Below, one piece after another: positions 39,910 through 51,000 of a DNA stretch of 64,000 nucleotides; the stretch's first letter is position 1, and each line of letters opens with the position of its first letter. The translations under genes were made by a program, and so were the position numbers. The DNA lies in NCBI GenBank assembly GCA_009829735.1, contig CM020619.1, positions 5,658,083 through 5,722,082 on the forward strand, given 5' to 3'. The DNA comes from Pyropia yezoensis. Lineage: Eukaryota; Rhodophyta; Bangiophyceae; Bangiales; Bangiaceae. Below the pieces are notes generated by a model that did no database searches, was not told the origin of the DNA, and saw only the letters and a program-made list of their open reading frames with translations.

Positions 39910-42900
39910 ATGCCCGGGGGGCGCTGGGGTAACCCAAGCAAGCCACCCCGGAGTACCGCGGGGAAAGCCCCACGGAGAGCGCGGTTGAGCCGACGCCGCA
40001 TCAACCCCCGGGTACACCTTCCGGCCCCGACGACACGGCGTCAGGGGATTGATGACCAACCACCAAGGTTGGGAGGAGAGGACGGGAAACCCCGTCACAT
40101 GGAACCAGACAAGGGCCCTGTTCAGGATGCCCGAGCTACATCGGATATCGGTGTAGGCCACGTGCTGTTCACCTTGGAGAACTTCAAGGTATCAGCCATA
40201 CTGGGGGTTGACCCCCAGTCGACACGATCGTACTACCCTGTACTGGATACAGGGGCTGGACCCAACCTTATCCGGAAGGATACCCTCCCGGACAAGTGGC
40301 TTCCGCGAGTCAGAGTGACTCGGGGACCCACCATCAAGGACGCGAATGGTCGCCTCATTCGTACGACCGCAGCGATGTCGCTGCGGGTTACCATCGGGGA
40401 ACTCACCACGAAAGTCGACTTCCTGGTGTGTGAGACCCTATCGGTGCCCTGCATATTGGGATGCACCTTCATCAACGTTCACATTGATGCAATCCGGCCA
40501 GGCCGGAGGACCGTCGAGCTTCAAGAAGCCGACGGGACGAAGCGAGGACACACGGCTATCGTCAGGGACCTGACACTACAAGGGAGCCACGTTAACGTGG
40601 CTGAGGTGTACGCAAGCGTCGAGCCGAAGACACTTCGGTTGGCCAAGCGAACTCGCTTTGAGCCGTTGTCGGAGACAGTCCTCCCGGTTAACTGCGACCT
40701 CGCAGGCATCTGCAAAGTCCGGTCCAACCTGTGGACGTACAAGCGCCATGGGTTGACCATGGCCAACGGTCTCATAGACCTCCCAGCAGGAGGGTCGTCC
40801 CTCCTGCTGACGGCGAACTATCGCCGTAAGGCAGTCACCCTTCCGAAGGGAACTATCCTCGGGATTGCCGAGCTCTACGAAGGAGATATCCTTACCCCTG
40901 ACAAGGAAGGTCAAGTGGAACCACTTGAGGTACTGGCGGTCGCCAAGACCGCCGAGCGACAGCAACCCGATGACGGGAAGCCTAACCCATCGGCGGCTCC
41001 GGCGGACATGCCGCCAAAGGACCAAGAAGCACTGAAGGCCCTGGCCGAGGCTGACCTCGACCACCTTTCCCCTTCGGTATCCGAAGGGGTACGACGGATG
41101 CTAAGAAAGCATGGCGTCATGTGGACAGGCGGGGCCTTGGGTACCATTGGGGCAACCCAACATCGTGTAGACCTGGTACGAGGCGCACGACCCGCCCGGT
41201 CACAACCGCACCGAGCGGGACCTATGCAACGAGAGATCGTTGATGGAGAAGTGAAGAGGATGAGCGAAGCGAAGGTGATACGACCTTCGATGTCGGAGTG
41301 GGATGCCCCAGTCATTATCGTACCGAAGAAGGATCAGACCCCTCGGTTTTGCATCGATTATCGACGCCTTAACTTGGTTACCAAGAAAGACTCATACCCT
41401 TTACCAAGGATGGATGAATGCATCGACTCCCTGGGGGAGGCTACGGTGTTTACCACCATCGACTGCAATGCCGGATACTGGCAGATCCCGGTGGCGGACG
41501 AGGATATCCCCAAGACGGCTTTCGTCTGTCACAGTGGAGTGTACGAGTTCCTAAGAAAGCCCTTCGGATTGTCCAACGCCCCCGCTACATTCCAGCGGGC
41601 TATCGACATTATACTGTCGGGTGTGAAGTGGCGTAACTGCCTAGTGTACCTCGATGACGTCATCGTCTTCTCGCGTAACATGGATGACCATGTGCAACAT
41701 GTCGACGAGGTACTCACCCTCTTGCGTAACGCCGGGGTAACCCTGCGTCTGAAGAAGTGCGCCTTCTTCCAACAGACGGTCGAGTATCTGGGTCACCAGA
41801 TCACACCAGGTAAACTGGGAGTGCTCGAAGCCAATACCCGGGCACTCCGGGATGCCCGGTTCCCTAACACCCAGACGCAGCTCAAGAGCTTCCTGGGAAT
41901 GTGCAACGTATACCGACGGTTCGTCAAGGACTTCGCTCGGATAGCTAAACCGTTAACGGTTCTTACGAGCAGTACCCTGCCCAAGGTACTCCAACCCCCT
42001 TCCCCTAGCGAAGAGGAGGCATTCGAGTCGCTGAAGCGAGCCCTACTATCCCCACCCGTCCTTGCGTTACCGCACCGACAGGGTACCTTCGTCATCGATG
42101 TCGATGCATGCGATACACAAGTGGGATGCACCCTGTTACAGGGAGAGACGTTGATCGGTACCGATAACGTTATCCCAGACCTACGTCCGGTAGGATACTT
42201 CAGCCGGACACTCAACCCGGCTGAGCGTAACTATAGTGCCACCGAGCGTGCGTGCCTCGGAGTTATATGGGCAGTGCAACTGCTCCGTCCATACCTGGAG
42301 GGCTCCAGGTTCATCGTGAGGTCCGACCACGAACCCCTACGATGGCTCCTCAAACTTGGTGACAAGGATTCCGATAGCCATGGGAGGCTAGCCCGATGGA
42401 GGCTAAAAATGGCCGAGCACGACTACCGTACCGTGTATAAGGCTGGGTCAACCCACCATCTCGGAGAGGCGTTGTCTCGACTCGACGCCTCGAGCGGGGA
42501 TACCCGCCCGGTGGACGAGGACATCCCGGTGGTACCGGTCTGCATGGTGGGTAACGCTACCCAAGGTATGGTTGACCATACCATGGCACACCGAGCATGC
42601 CCACTGACCCTCGCGGACTTCCGCGAGGCACAAGCCAATGACGACGACTGTAGACGCCACCGCGCTAACCTCCTGGCCGGCACGGCCGGCATCTTCTCGG
42701 AGAATGAAGACAAACTCATATACCGGCGGGCAACCGCCGATGGACGACATCAAGTCGTGGTTCCCGTGTCCTTACGGCAAGCCGTCATGGAACGAGAACA
42801 CGAGAACCCTACAGCCGGACACCCGGGGGGTTCACGTATGTTCGCAGCAATGCGAAGGTTCTTCTACTGGCCAGCAATGGCCGTCGACGTGGTCGACCAC

Positions 42901-44076
42901 GTAAGGGGATGCCACCCCTGTGCACGTAACCGCATGAGTCTACATAGGCAGGCGTCTGCCATGAAGCTGTTCCCACCCGATGGGCCCAACGAGCAAGTCG
43001 CTATCGACATACTCGGGCCACTTCCGGTAACGGAAGAAGGGAACAGGTACATCCTGGTCATGTCTGACCGCTTCACTAAGCTGTCACGAGCGGCAGCCAT
43101 CCCGAATGATACGGCATACACCATCATGAACGCAGTGGTTGACCACTGGATCAGTGCATACGGAGTCATGAAGCAACTGCTCTCCGACAACGGAGCAAAC
43201 CTTACGTCAGCATTCTGCACTAAGGTCCTGGGCATGTTCGGTATCGAACCACGTCGGGCATCCGACTACCACCCGCAAACCAACGGGCAGGTGGAGCGGT
43301 TCAACCGCACCATCGTTAAGATGCTACAGTGCTACGTGGCCGAGCACACGAACACTTGGGAGAGGCTTCTGTCCGTACTCACCCTGGCATACAATGCCAG
43401 GCCACATCGGAGCACGAACATCGCTCCACTGGAGTGGGTCATGCCACTAGGCGTCGGTAACCTGACGCTGCCACCAGGCAGGTGCACTCGGTATGATACA
43501 CCGAAAGGCCGACCGGCCGAACGTATCCACCTAGCTTGGTTGGCCAAGCTATCGTGGATGATTCCTAAGCTCAAGGGTGCCCTTGACAGAACACAACTTC
43601 GATACAAGAAGAACTTCGACGCCCGGCTACGGGTGCGCAACGCAACCCTGGTAACAGGTGACTGGGTCTATATCAGACACCAGAAGTTCCGAGGGAACAA
43701 GCTTATGCAACCGGTCAAGGGACCGTACCAGATCTTACAGAGAGATGATCACTCTGTCATGCTGCTCTCCGATACGGAGATACAACGCATCAACATCAAT
43801 GATGTGACACCTGCTCCGAAGCCGGAACAGCCTCAGCCGGTACCGGCTGGGTTGCTACACGAAGCTCTTACAACCCACCGGTCAGATGACCCGGTGGGAC
43901 CGGATGGGATTCCATACCAAGTAGAGAGCGTGGTCGGACACACCGACCCGGACCTACCAGGACCCTGGTACGTCAAGGTTATGTGGGTCGGATACGACTC
44001 ACCCACATGGGAACAGGCGGCAAATATACCCCGCCAACTCCTCATGCCTTACATGAGGCGACGACGCCTACCGTAA
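39910..44076 (+). CDS. pol: pol polyprotein: protease, RT, RNase H, integrase, chromodomain
   Basis: 1,388 intact codons from ATG 39910; translation probably enters by -1 frameshift from gag. Residues: protease LDTGAGPN (Asp113); RT with FCIDYRRLN, QMPFGLSN-type KPFGLSNAPATFQR, and catalytic YLDD at 580-583; RNase H with DVDACDTQVGCTL and SDHEPLRWLL; integrase zinc motif H...H, CHPC (Cys1001, Cys1004); catalytic Asp1033, Asp1093, Glu1129 (35 residues between the last two, the DD35E pattern); C-terminal chromodomain YVKVMWVGYDSPTWEQ near 1350-1368. The chromodomain defines the chromovirus branch of Ty3/gypsy and probably steers insertion to marked chromatin. No inactivating change is seen in pol. 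Confidence 0.96.
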   Translation: MPGGRWGNPSKPPRSTAGKAPRRARLSRRRINPRVHLPAPTTRRQGIDDQPPRLGGEDGKPRHMEPDKGPVQDARATSDIGVGHVLFTLENFKVSAILGVDPQSTRSYYPVLDTGAGPNLIRKDTLPDKWLPRVRVTRGPTIKDANGRLIRTTAAMSLRVTIGELTTKVDFLVCETLSVPCILGCTFINVHIDAIRPGRRTVELQEADGTKRGHTAIVRDLTLQGSHVNVAEVYASVEPKTLRLAKRTRFEPLSETVLPVNCDLAGICKVRSNLWTYKRHGLTMANGLIDLPAGGSSLLLTANYRRKAVTLPKGTILGIAELYEGDILTPDKEGQVEPLEVLAVAKTAERQQPDDGKPNPSAAPADMPPKDQEALKALAEADLDHLSPSVSEGVRRMLRKHGVMWTGGALGTIGATQHRVDLVRGARPARSQPHRAGPMQREIVDGEVKRMSEAKVIRPSMSEWDAPVIIVPKKDQTPRFCIDYRRLNLVTKKDSYPLPRMDECIDSLGEATVFTTIDCNAGYWQIPVADEDIPKTAFVCHSGVYEFLRKPFGLSNAPATFQRAIDIILSGVKWRNCLVYLDDVIVFSRNMDDHVQHVDEVLTLLRNAGVTLRLKKCAFFQQTVEYLGHQITPGKLGVLEANTRALRDARFPNTQTQLKSFLGMCNVYRRFVKDFARIAKPLTVLTSSTLPKVLQPPSPSEEEAFESLKRALLSPPVLALPHRQGTFVIDVDACDTQVGCTLLQGETLIGTDNVIPDLRPVGYFSRTLNPAERNYSATERACLGVIWAVQLLRPYLEGSRFIVRSDHEPLRWLLKLGDKDSDSHGRLARWRLKMAEHDYRTVYKAGSTHHLGEALSRLDASSGDTRPVDEDIPVVPVCMVGNATQGMVDHTMAHRACPLTLADFREAQANDDDCRRHRANLLAGTAGIFSENEDKLIYRRATADGRHQVVVPVSLRQAVMEREHENPTAGHPGGSRMFAAMRRFFYWPAMAVDVVDHVRGCHPCARNRMSLHRQASAMKLFPPDGPNEQVAIDILGPLPVTEEGNRYILVMSDRFTKLSRAAAIPNDTAYTIMNAVVDHWISAYGVMKQLLSDNGANLTSAFCTKVLGMFGIEPRRASDYHPQTNGQVERFNRTIVKMLQCYVAEHTNTWERLLSVLTLAYNARPHRSTNIAPLEWVMPLGVGNLTLPPGRCTRYDTPKGRPAERIHLAWLAKLSWMIPKLKGALDRTQLRYKKNFDARLRVRNATLVTGDWVYIRHQKFRGNKLMQPVKGPYQILQRDDHSVMLLSDTEIQRININDVTPAPKPEQPQPVPAGLLHEALTTHRSDDPVGPDGIPYQVESVVGHTDPDLPGPWYVKVMWVGYDSPTWEQAANIPRQLLMPYMRRRRLP

Positions 44077-44530
44077 CAACCCAACCGACACCGACTTCGG
44101 CTGTTGGGGGGTGAGGCTTATACCTACTAAGTAGGGTGTGACATGGTTATGGCAGACTTAGGTTTCTAAGTCGAACCAAGCTTAGGTAACTAAGTAGAAC
44201 CAAGCTTAGGTAACTAAGTAAAACCTGAACCTTAACAAGTTAACTTAAAGGTAAAGGCTAACTCCGATAATATCGAAGTAACTAGGGGGCTTACAAGGGA
44301 GGATGACCTCCCCAAGCCAAGACACATAGTGAGGGAGGATGACCTCCCCAAGCATGAACCAACCGGAAGAAGTTGGACGGGAGGCAAGGCACCACTGAGC
44401 CAGAAGGGGTACTCCCCAGGGCAGCGAACAGAGGCAAGCAATGCCCCCAAAGGGGATGAGCTTATACTCACTACTACCCGGCCACCATAAGGGTCACCGG
44501 GGCCCTCTCCCGCACTAACAATAGCGCTCC
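44077..44530. other. non-coding spacer with a run of small hairpins between convergent ORFs
   Basis: Holds three CTTAG/CTAAG hairpins with tetraloops (44157-44170, 44181-44194, 44205-44218; the last two in a 24-bp tandem repeat), two GGGAGG-ATGA-CCTCCC hairpins (44297-44312, 44333-44348), CCAAC/GTTGG (44359-44376) and GGGG-TACT-CCCC (44406-44417). The equivalent spacer of copy 3 (62510-62961) keeps counterparts with changed sequence. Role unknown: 3' end formation for both transcripts is the simplest idea. Confidence 0.7.
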
Positions 44531-46837
44531 TCAGTGGGTAGACCCACTGCCCGAGGGAGGCCACTCACGCGTAAGCGCGTCTACCTCCGTGCTCCACCGG
44601 TCGGCAATCTCACGACGGTCAATCACCCGAGTTACCTCGGTGCATAGCTGGACGAGGGTGCTGCGGCCAGCCTCCACGTCCTCCAGAGCTTTCTGGAGGC
44701 GGTCAAGCACACCACCGAAGCAACGCGCTGACCCAACCAGCGCAGCACCTGGGGGGATATCCCCCCAGCTAACAGAGAGACCCTCCCGCATTGCGCGGGC
44801 AACAAGGGCGTCAACGCCCTCATACCAGAGACGGGGACCCCCGTCATGTAGGACTGGGGCGGGAGGTGACACTGGCGCAGCTAGAGGAGCCACAGGAGCC
44901 GACACGGCTACCACCGGAGCCGGTGGCACCTGATACGAGGCTCAGTAGGACCCTACCGAAGGGGCTCCACCGTAACCCCGGCGGGACTCCGCCCGACGAC
45001 GGGACACCTCACGCTCCCCACCCGCAGAGCCCCACTCTCGGGGACGACGGCCAACCGCCGCCGGTATGGGGTTACCGAACCACGGGGCAAGGACCTGAAG
45101 AGGGTCATGGATAACCATGGGAATACCCAGGTCAGCAACAGCCTCGGTGGACGCCCACCCATGGCAACTAGGCTCACCCGGCTGAGTACGCCGGATACGC
45201 AACGAGTGACGAGGCAAGGGGGAAGCCCCAGCCTGCGGGTCCCGGTACGGGGGAAGGGCCAACACCCCAGCCCAGTTCACGGCATCGTGAACAGCCAGCA
45301 GAACCTCGAACTCCCGGGCCAACCCGGTCTTGGCAGCTATCAGGTCCACGCCCAACTGCGCGATGTGCCGACGGACACCCGTCGGAAGATGAAACAGGCG
45401 CCCCTGCCGCCGGACGGACAGCAAGAAGGAGGACGCCTGCCCGAGGGTAACCTCAAGGGTGAAGGTACCCTGCAACGGGTGGACCGGCCGGGAGGCCAAC
45501 ACACTCCCGAAGTATCGGAGACAGGAGCCGGTGTCAAACCGGAATGCAGGGGCGGGTTCCCACCCCTCCTGCCATAGCGGCGGGCGCACGGGAGTGTATA
45601 CCGGCGCACGACCGTTGCCGGTCTGCAACGCACACGTTATATCCGTGCGAAACGCATCCGCCATGACACCATGGTCACGTCGCCAGCTCGACGCCGACTT
45701 CAACCCCGCCATAGGCGGGTAGGGAGCCGTCAACGACAGATACGGGGATACCCCCGGGTAGTACTCAAAGTCGGGATACCGACCGGTACTGCTTACCGTC
45801 TCCCCAAACGCAACCGGCTCCGCAGCCGCCGCAATCCCCCGAGCACTAGCCGGGTAGTCAACCTCCCGCGGCAACGCGGGGGCAATCAGGTCGCATACCC
45901 CGAAGGCGGGGTCGAGGTAGACGTCACCCCGTCCTACCCGGGTGCGCCAGAGCTGCGCATGCCGGTCGTCCGGCTGACTCAGGATCCAATGGTGTTCCAC
46001 TCGCACCGCGTTCGGCTGGTTGACCAGCCGCACCAACTCCCTCTCCCAACTCGGGTCGACCTTGGCGCGCCGGGAGGTCGCTCCAGGAAGACGCATCAGG
46101 TGGAAACCCACCCGCATCCGCCCCGCGGAGTCCATCGACTCATGCACAGTCATGCCTCGAACCCGAGCCACCAAGTCGGACATCGACAGGGCGGGTTGAC
46201 CTGCCGCTGAGGCGACGCCGCCACCCAACGGGGCAACCCGGGCAGAACCAGGAAGAATAGGGGGCGCCGGGGGAAGCCCCACAAGAAGAGGGGCCGGCGC
46301 CGGAGTAGCACGCGGCCGAGGAGGAAGAAGAAGGGCGGGCGCCCGCCCGGAGTAACTACCGGAGTCCACTGCCATCGGTGTAGACCCACCTTGACCACCA
46401 GACGCCCGCGGCACCGCGGGCAGAGCATCGCCGCCACCCGGACCCGACGTGGGTACCACGGGGGCAGCACGGGTAGACCCGCTACCCGCCGCAGCGGACA
46501 CACCAACCGGGCGGGCACCCGCGCCGTCTTGACCCGCCGGGCTAGCCGGGGTGCCGCCACCACCATCCGCCACGCCGGCGACACCGTCTTGAGGTAGAGC
46601 CACGCCGGTACCGGCGACAGAAGCCATCCGGGCCGCCGGAGGAGAAGCGGTAGAAGCCACCGCTGCACGCGGTTGTCCGCCACCCGACGGAGCCGTCGTG
46701 CCGCTACACACGGACGACATCCCGCCCGGCGCGCCTTTCGGGGCCACACGAACGGTCACCCGGTCGTCCTCGTCCTCCGACGAGCTCGCAAGGAAGCACT
46801 CGGCGGCGGTGGCAGAGACGGGAAAGTCGTCCACCAT
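44531..46837 (-). pseudogene. antisense accessory ORF of the chromovirus, copy A, one stop
   Basis: About 768 codons on the minus strand from ATG 46837 to the stop at 44531, with a single TGA at 44942-44944 where copy 3 reads CGG (Arg). N-terminal part acidic and Ala/Pro/Ser-rich (SSSEDEDDRVTVRVAPKGAP). Middle and C-terminal parts look folded (LVRLVNQPNAVRVEHHWILS, FRFDTGSCLRYFGSVLASRP, HPLQGTFTLEVTLGQASSFL, VIHDPLQVLAPWFGNP). No known domain. It ends facing the end of pol. Maintenance of a long open frame in two copies argues for a real protein; antisense ORFs in the same place are known in some plant Ty3/gypsy (Tat-lineage) elements. Confidence 0.7.
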
Positions 46838-47475
46838 CACCTCTTCCCCCTCCTCAAGCAGGAGGTCGTCCTCGCCCCCGGGTACCTGGGGGTCCGAGAT
46901 GGTGAAGCCGGGGTAGCAGGGGCGCCCCGTGCCGAAAAGCCCCAGCCGGCTCGACCCGGTATAAGGAACGCTCGCGGGGACGAGCCAGGGAAGCGCGGGC
47001 AGCCGCGCTTATAACCACACAGCTCGGCACGAGCGATACGGTAGCGCGGGACGACCCGCGCTAGCCGAGCTACGAGGGCGCTCCACCCAGGAACCTGGAT
47101 CGGGGCCACGCCCCCCCCACACGGGGTAAGCAAGGGGGGTCACCCCCAACCGCCCCCACGCAACGCGGGCAGGTCCCGCCCCCACTCACTCGTCCACACG
47201 AGAGGGGCCCCCCTACCACCAGGCACCTGGTGGCGGATCCGCTTGCACCACCCCTCGGAAAGGGGGGTCGTGAACAGAACCCGCATCGGGAATTTAACGG
47301 TCCGGAAAACGGATCGTGTGTGTACCACACAAAGGGGGGCACCCCCCTCAGACAACCTCGAAAAGGGGTGTCTGTCGCGACGGGGCGCAAAGCCCCACCC
47401 GACTGGTAAACGGTCACGCGACCCACTTACATTCGGTAACCCGAATGCAACTCGACCCGAGGACGGGCCGAATCT
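46838..47475. other. region between antisense ORF and 3' LTR; probable antisense promoter
   Basis: The antisense frame remains open without ATG for some 170 nt upstream (to about 47010). Beyond that are repeats of CCCCCC/GGGGGG type and no ORF. A promoter for the antisense ORF must lie here or in the 3' LTR, but no box stands out. Confidence 0.4.
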
Positions 47476-47485
47476 AAGGGGGGGA
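47476..47485 (+). other. polypurine tract
   Basis: AAGGGGGGGA, two bases before the 3' LTR at 47488; the expected primer for plus-strand synthesis. Confidence 0.75.
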
Positions 47486-47487
47486 TA

Positions 47488-47850
47488 TGTAGCAATATGG
47501 TTGGCCGTATTGTAACCCTAATATTAGGGGGGCTACTTCTAGCCCTTAACTTTCAATTTGGTAGTTCGTACTGGTCACGGTATCTATAAGTTACGTATGA
47601 CCAGAGGGACTTGCATCTTGGGGTGGAGGGTAGTTAGTAGTGTCTCCGAGGGTTTATAACGTGGGGGCCGGCGGCAAATCCACCGCCGGCCAAGGTAGAA
47701 CAACAAACCCCTCCCATTTGGGCTCCCATCTTGGTCCCGTGGCTTGCGCTCCAAGGACAGCAACCTTGGCCTCCCGGTGACGTTGGTGCCGATCCCCCTT
47801 GGCGAGTGCTCCCTGACAGTGGACGTGCGACGGATTCCTATTGTGCTACA
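47488..47850 (+). repeat. 3' LTR, chromovirus copy A
   Basis: 363 nt, TGTAGCA...TGCTACA, seven differences from the 5' LTR (five transitions, two transversions). Confidence 0.97.
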
Positions 47851-48088
47851 AAAAGCGCCCCTCCCCAGGCCCTGCCGCCGGCGCGGCGCCGGGGCGATGC
47901 TGGCAAGGCGGGCGCCCAGCCGCCTGCTCGTGCTCTGGCGGCCGCCCCTGCCCCCACATCGATGGAGGTGGTGCCCGCCTCCGCGCCTGGCCAGCGGCCG
48001 GCAGGGACCGACCAGCGCGCGGGGACCTGCGGGGCGCTGGCTGCGCACGCCGAGCCCATGCCACCCACCGTTCTCGACGCAGGGCGCC

Positions 48089-51000
48089 ATGAGTGACACT
48101 CATGGCGCCCTTGCTGGTGACAGCACCACCACTGGCCCCCCATCATCGGCCGCGGCTCCCCCCGTACTCCCGCCGCCGCCGCCGCCGGCGCCTGCCGCAG
48201 GCGCCTCACGGACGTACGCCGCCTGCCCCGTCCCCTCGTGCGGCGAGGGCGTATGCCGTTTAGAAGAGGGCCTCGCCACAGTAGTGGCTCACCTGCAGGC
48301 GAAGCACCTCCTGTCGGATGTGCCGGCCGCAGTGGTGGCCGACCTGCGGCTGGCGCCGTCCCGCCACTGCGGTCGGGGGCACTGCAATGTGCGCGGCCGC
48401 CGTAGCCTGACCTCTCTGGTGGCCCACGCGGCCCAGTGCTGCCGGAACCCACGGCGCCGCCGTGCGCGAGCGGCGCGTCCATTGCCGACACCCGCACCGC
48501 GCCCCACCGGGGCGGCCGCGCCCACGGGCGCGGCGGGGGCTTCCGCCCCCACATGCATGGGGCGCTACCTCACTACCCCCGCCGAGTGGCCGACTAGCCG
48601 CGAGGCCTTCCTTTCCCGCGTCGCCCCTGACGACGCATCGTGGCCCTCCCTCGTTGGTTCTGGGGCGCGGACCCTGCAGCACGTGCCCGCCGCCATTCTA
48701 CGCGCGTGGCACCTGCTGGGGGCCGAGGCTCCTGAGTGGGTTCGGACGGACCCGGCGCGGCCACAGGCTTGGCTTTGGCTTCTGCTCTTGCCTAACCTGC
48801 TGCTGCACAAGCCCTGCGCGCCCCACCCGGGCGCCCCGCCCGCCTCACAGCCTAAGCGCGCGGAGCGCGCCGCCCTCGTGCTGAACGACGCCTTCTCTGC
48901 CGCACTCGACGCCGGCAATGCGGGCATCTGGCGGCCGACTTCACGCGCTCCCCCACCGCCTGCACCGCCTCCATTGGCCGCCGCACTGGCTCCCCCCCCC
49001 CCCCCTCCCCCCTCCCCATCTCGGCCGGGCTGACGCGCGGCGCCTGACCCGAGCGCGGAGTCGCGCGCTGCGGTAAGTGTGCAGAGGCCGCCTCAGCGGG
49101 GCGCTACGCACGCTGCAGAACGCGCCGCTGGCGCCGCGGACGGCGGCCATCTGGGCTAAGACCCTCGCCCTGCACCCGTCGGCGTCGTCCGCGAAGGCGA
49201 CGACCGCCAGAGTCGAGGCGGCGTGCCCCGCAGAGCTGGCCGCGGCGGCCGAGTTTGGCGCGCGCGCCTCCACTCCGCGGTCGGTCACGCGGGCCGCCGT
49301 GACGACGGCGATCCGCCGCGCCCCCAAGGGGTCCGCGCCGGGGCCGTCGGGCCTCCGCATGGAGCACCTGCACGCGCTCGGCGACGACGGGCGGGACGCG
49401 CTGGTGTCCGACGTGCAGCTGCTGACGGGCGATGCTGCGGTGGAGCGGGTGCCCCCTGTCGCGACGCACGCCCTGGCTGGCGCCAACCTCCTGTTGCTCA
49501 CCAAGCCGGGGGGGCTAGGCGCCGACAGGCTGCCGAAGTTGCGACCCATCGGCATGCCCGAGGTCATCCGGAAGCTGGTGGCCTCGGCGCTGGCCGGCAC
49601 CGTGCGGGACGCGGCGGCAGAGTTTCTCGCGCCGCTGCAGCTGGGGGTGGGCGTGTCGAGCGCGTGTGAGCGGGCGCTCTACGAGCTCAACGCCTACCTA
49701 GCGCTCCGCCCAGACGAGGCGGTCCTGCAGCTGGACTTTGCCAACGCGTTCAAACTGGTGTCGCGGTCGGCCATGCGTGCCATGGTCGAGCGCGCCTTCC
49801 CCCTCCTCTTCTCCTACTTCCGGTAGGTGTACGGCGGGGAGGCCCCCAACATATATGGGTGGGCGGACCCAGCTGGAGGGGACCACGAGGGGGGGTTGAT
49901 GGCCCGCCTTTGCCTGCCGTCGGCTCGGGGGACGCAGCAGGGGGACCCCCTTGGCCCTCTGGTGCACGCCCTGGCCATCCACCTCGTGCTGACCCGCCTG
50001 GCCACGGCGCACCCCGAGCGCCTTGTCAAGGGTGTTCACGACGATGTGGTCGTGGCCGCCCCGCTGGAGGCGTTGGCCGCAGTCATGCGGGACGCCAGCG
50101 CGTTGGGGGCGGCAATTGACGCCGAGCTGGCGCCCACCAAGTGTGCGGCGTGGTGCCCCACCCCCCAGGCCCCTCCTGCAGGCTTCGTCGCCAACTGGCG
50201 GCCGGGCGGGGTGACCCAGTTCTCGGTGCCGGTCGGCAAAGCCGAATTCGTAAGCGACTTGCTCATGGACCTGATGGCGGAGGAGCGGCGGCTCGCACGA
50301 GCGGTTGCAGGTCTCCAGCGATCGGAGCTGCAGACGCAGCTGCTGCTGCTGCGCTACAACCTTGGCCCACGGGCGAACAACTTTCTGCGCGCCCTCCCTC
50401 TGGTGCCAGCGGCGCAGCTGGCGGCCGCACTGGACCGGGAGGAGGTAGAGCCCGTCGAGGGGCTTCTCTGTGACGTGCGGGACAGCCCCTTGGTGCGTCA
50501 GGCAGTGCGGAAGCGCATGCCGCTCCCAGTCTCTATGGGCGGGGTTGGGATTGGCGGCCGCACCAAGGGGGTGACGGCTGCAGCCCTGGCGTCGCGGCTG
50601 GACGCCGTTCCACGCTGCCGCGTCTCGTCGCCTGCGCTTCGAGCGCTCGGTGATGCGCTCGTGTTGCGCGCCGACTGTGCCCACAATGGGGCGCCAGGGG
50701 AGCAACGCCCAGCCGTGGCCGACGCGGCCCCTCGCCGCCCGCCACCTGCCGCCCCCGCAGTGGCGCCGCCCGATGCCGCCTCACCCTCTGGTGTGAGACC
50801 GCTGCAGCGGGCAGCCGCGGCCGAGTTGGTTCTGGAGGAGGGCGCCTCCGAAGCGGTGTCCATGAGGGACAGCCCCGCCCTTGCTGCCCGGCGGGCGGCG
50901 GCGCCGCCGGTGGAGCCGGGGCTGCCCGTGTTGCGGGCTGCGGCGACCATGCCGCCTTCCGACGACAGCCCTGTCGCGGGACTGTTCCGGGAGCGCGAGG

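Larger units (their letters stand above)
37130..47850 (+). mobile_element. full-length Ty3/gypsy chromovirus, copy A
   Basis: 10,721 bp with 363-nt LTRs at both ends, PBS, gag, pol, antisense ORF and polypurine tract. Left flank ends GAAAGC and right flank begins AAAAGC, so a 5-bp target duplication AAAGC is present if the 3' LTR carries one extra A. The two LTRs differ at seven positions by my count (about 1.9%). pol is open for 1,388 codons; gag and the antisense ORF each carry stops. It is inserted in the LINE between ORF1 and ORF2. Confidence 0.96.

Noticed and set aside
49071-49080. GTAAGT at the first ORF2 stop (and GTAGGT at 49825) as introns in the LINE
   Set aside because: Both fall at R-stop-V positions where Gln codons are expected and coding resumes immediately after; simple nonsense mutations explain them.
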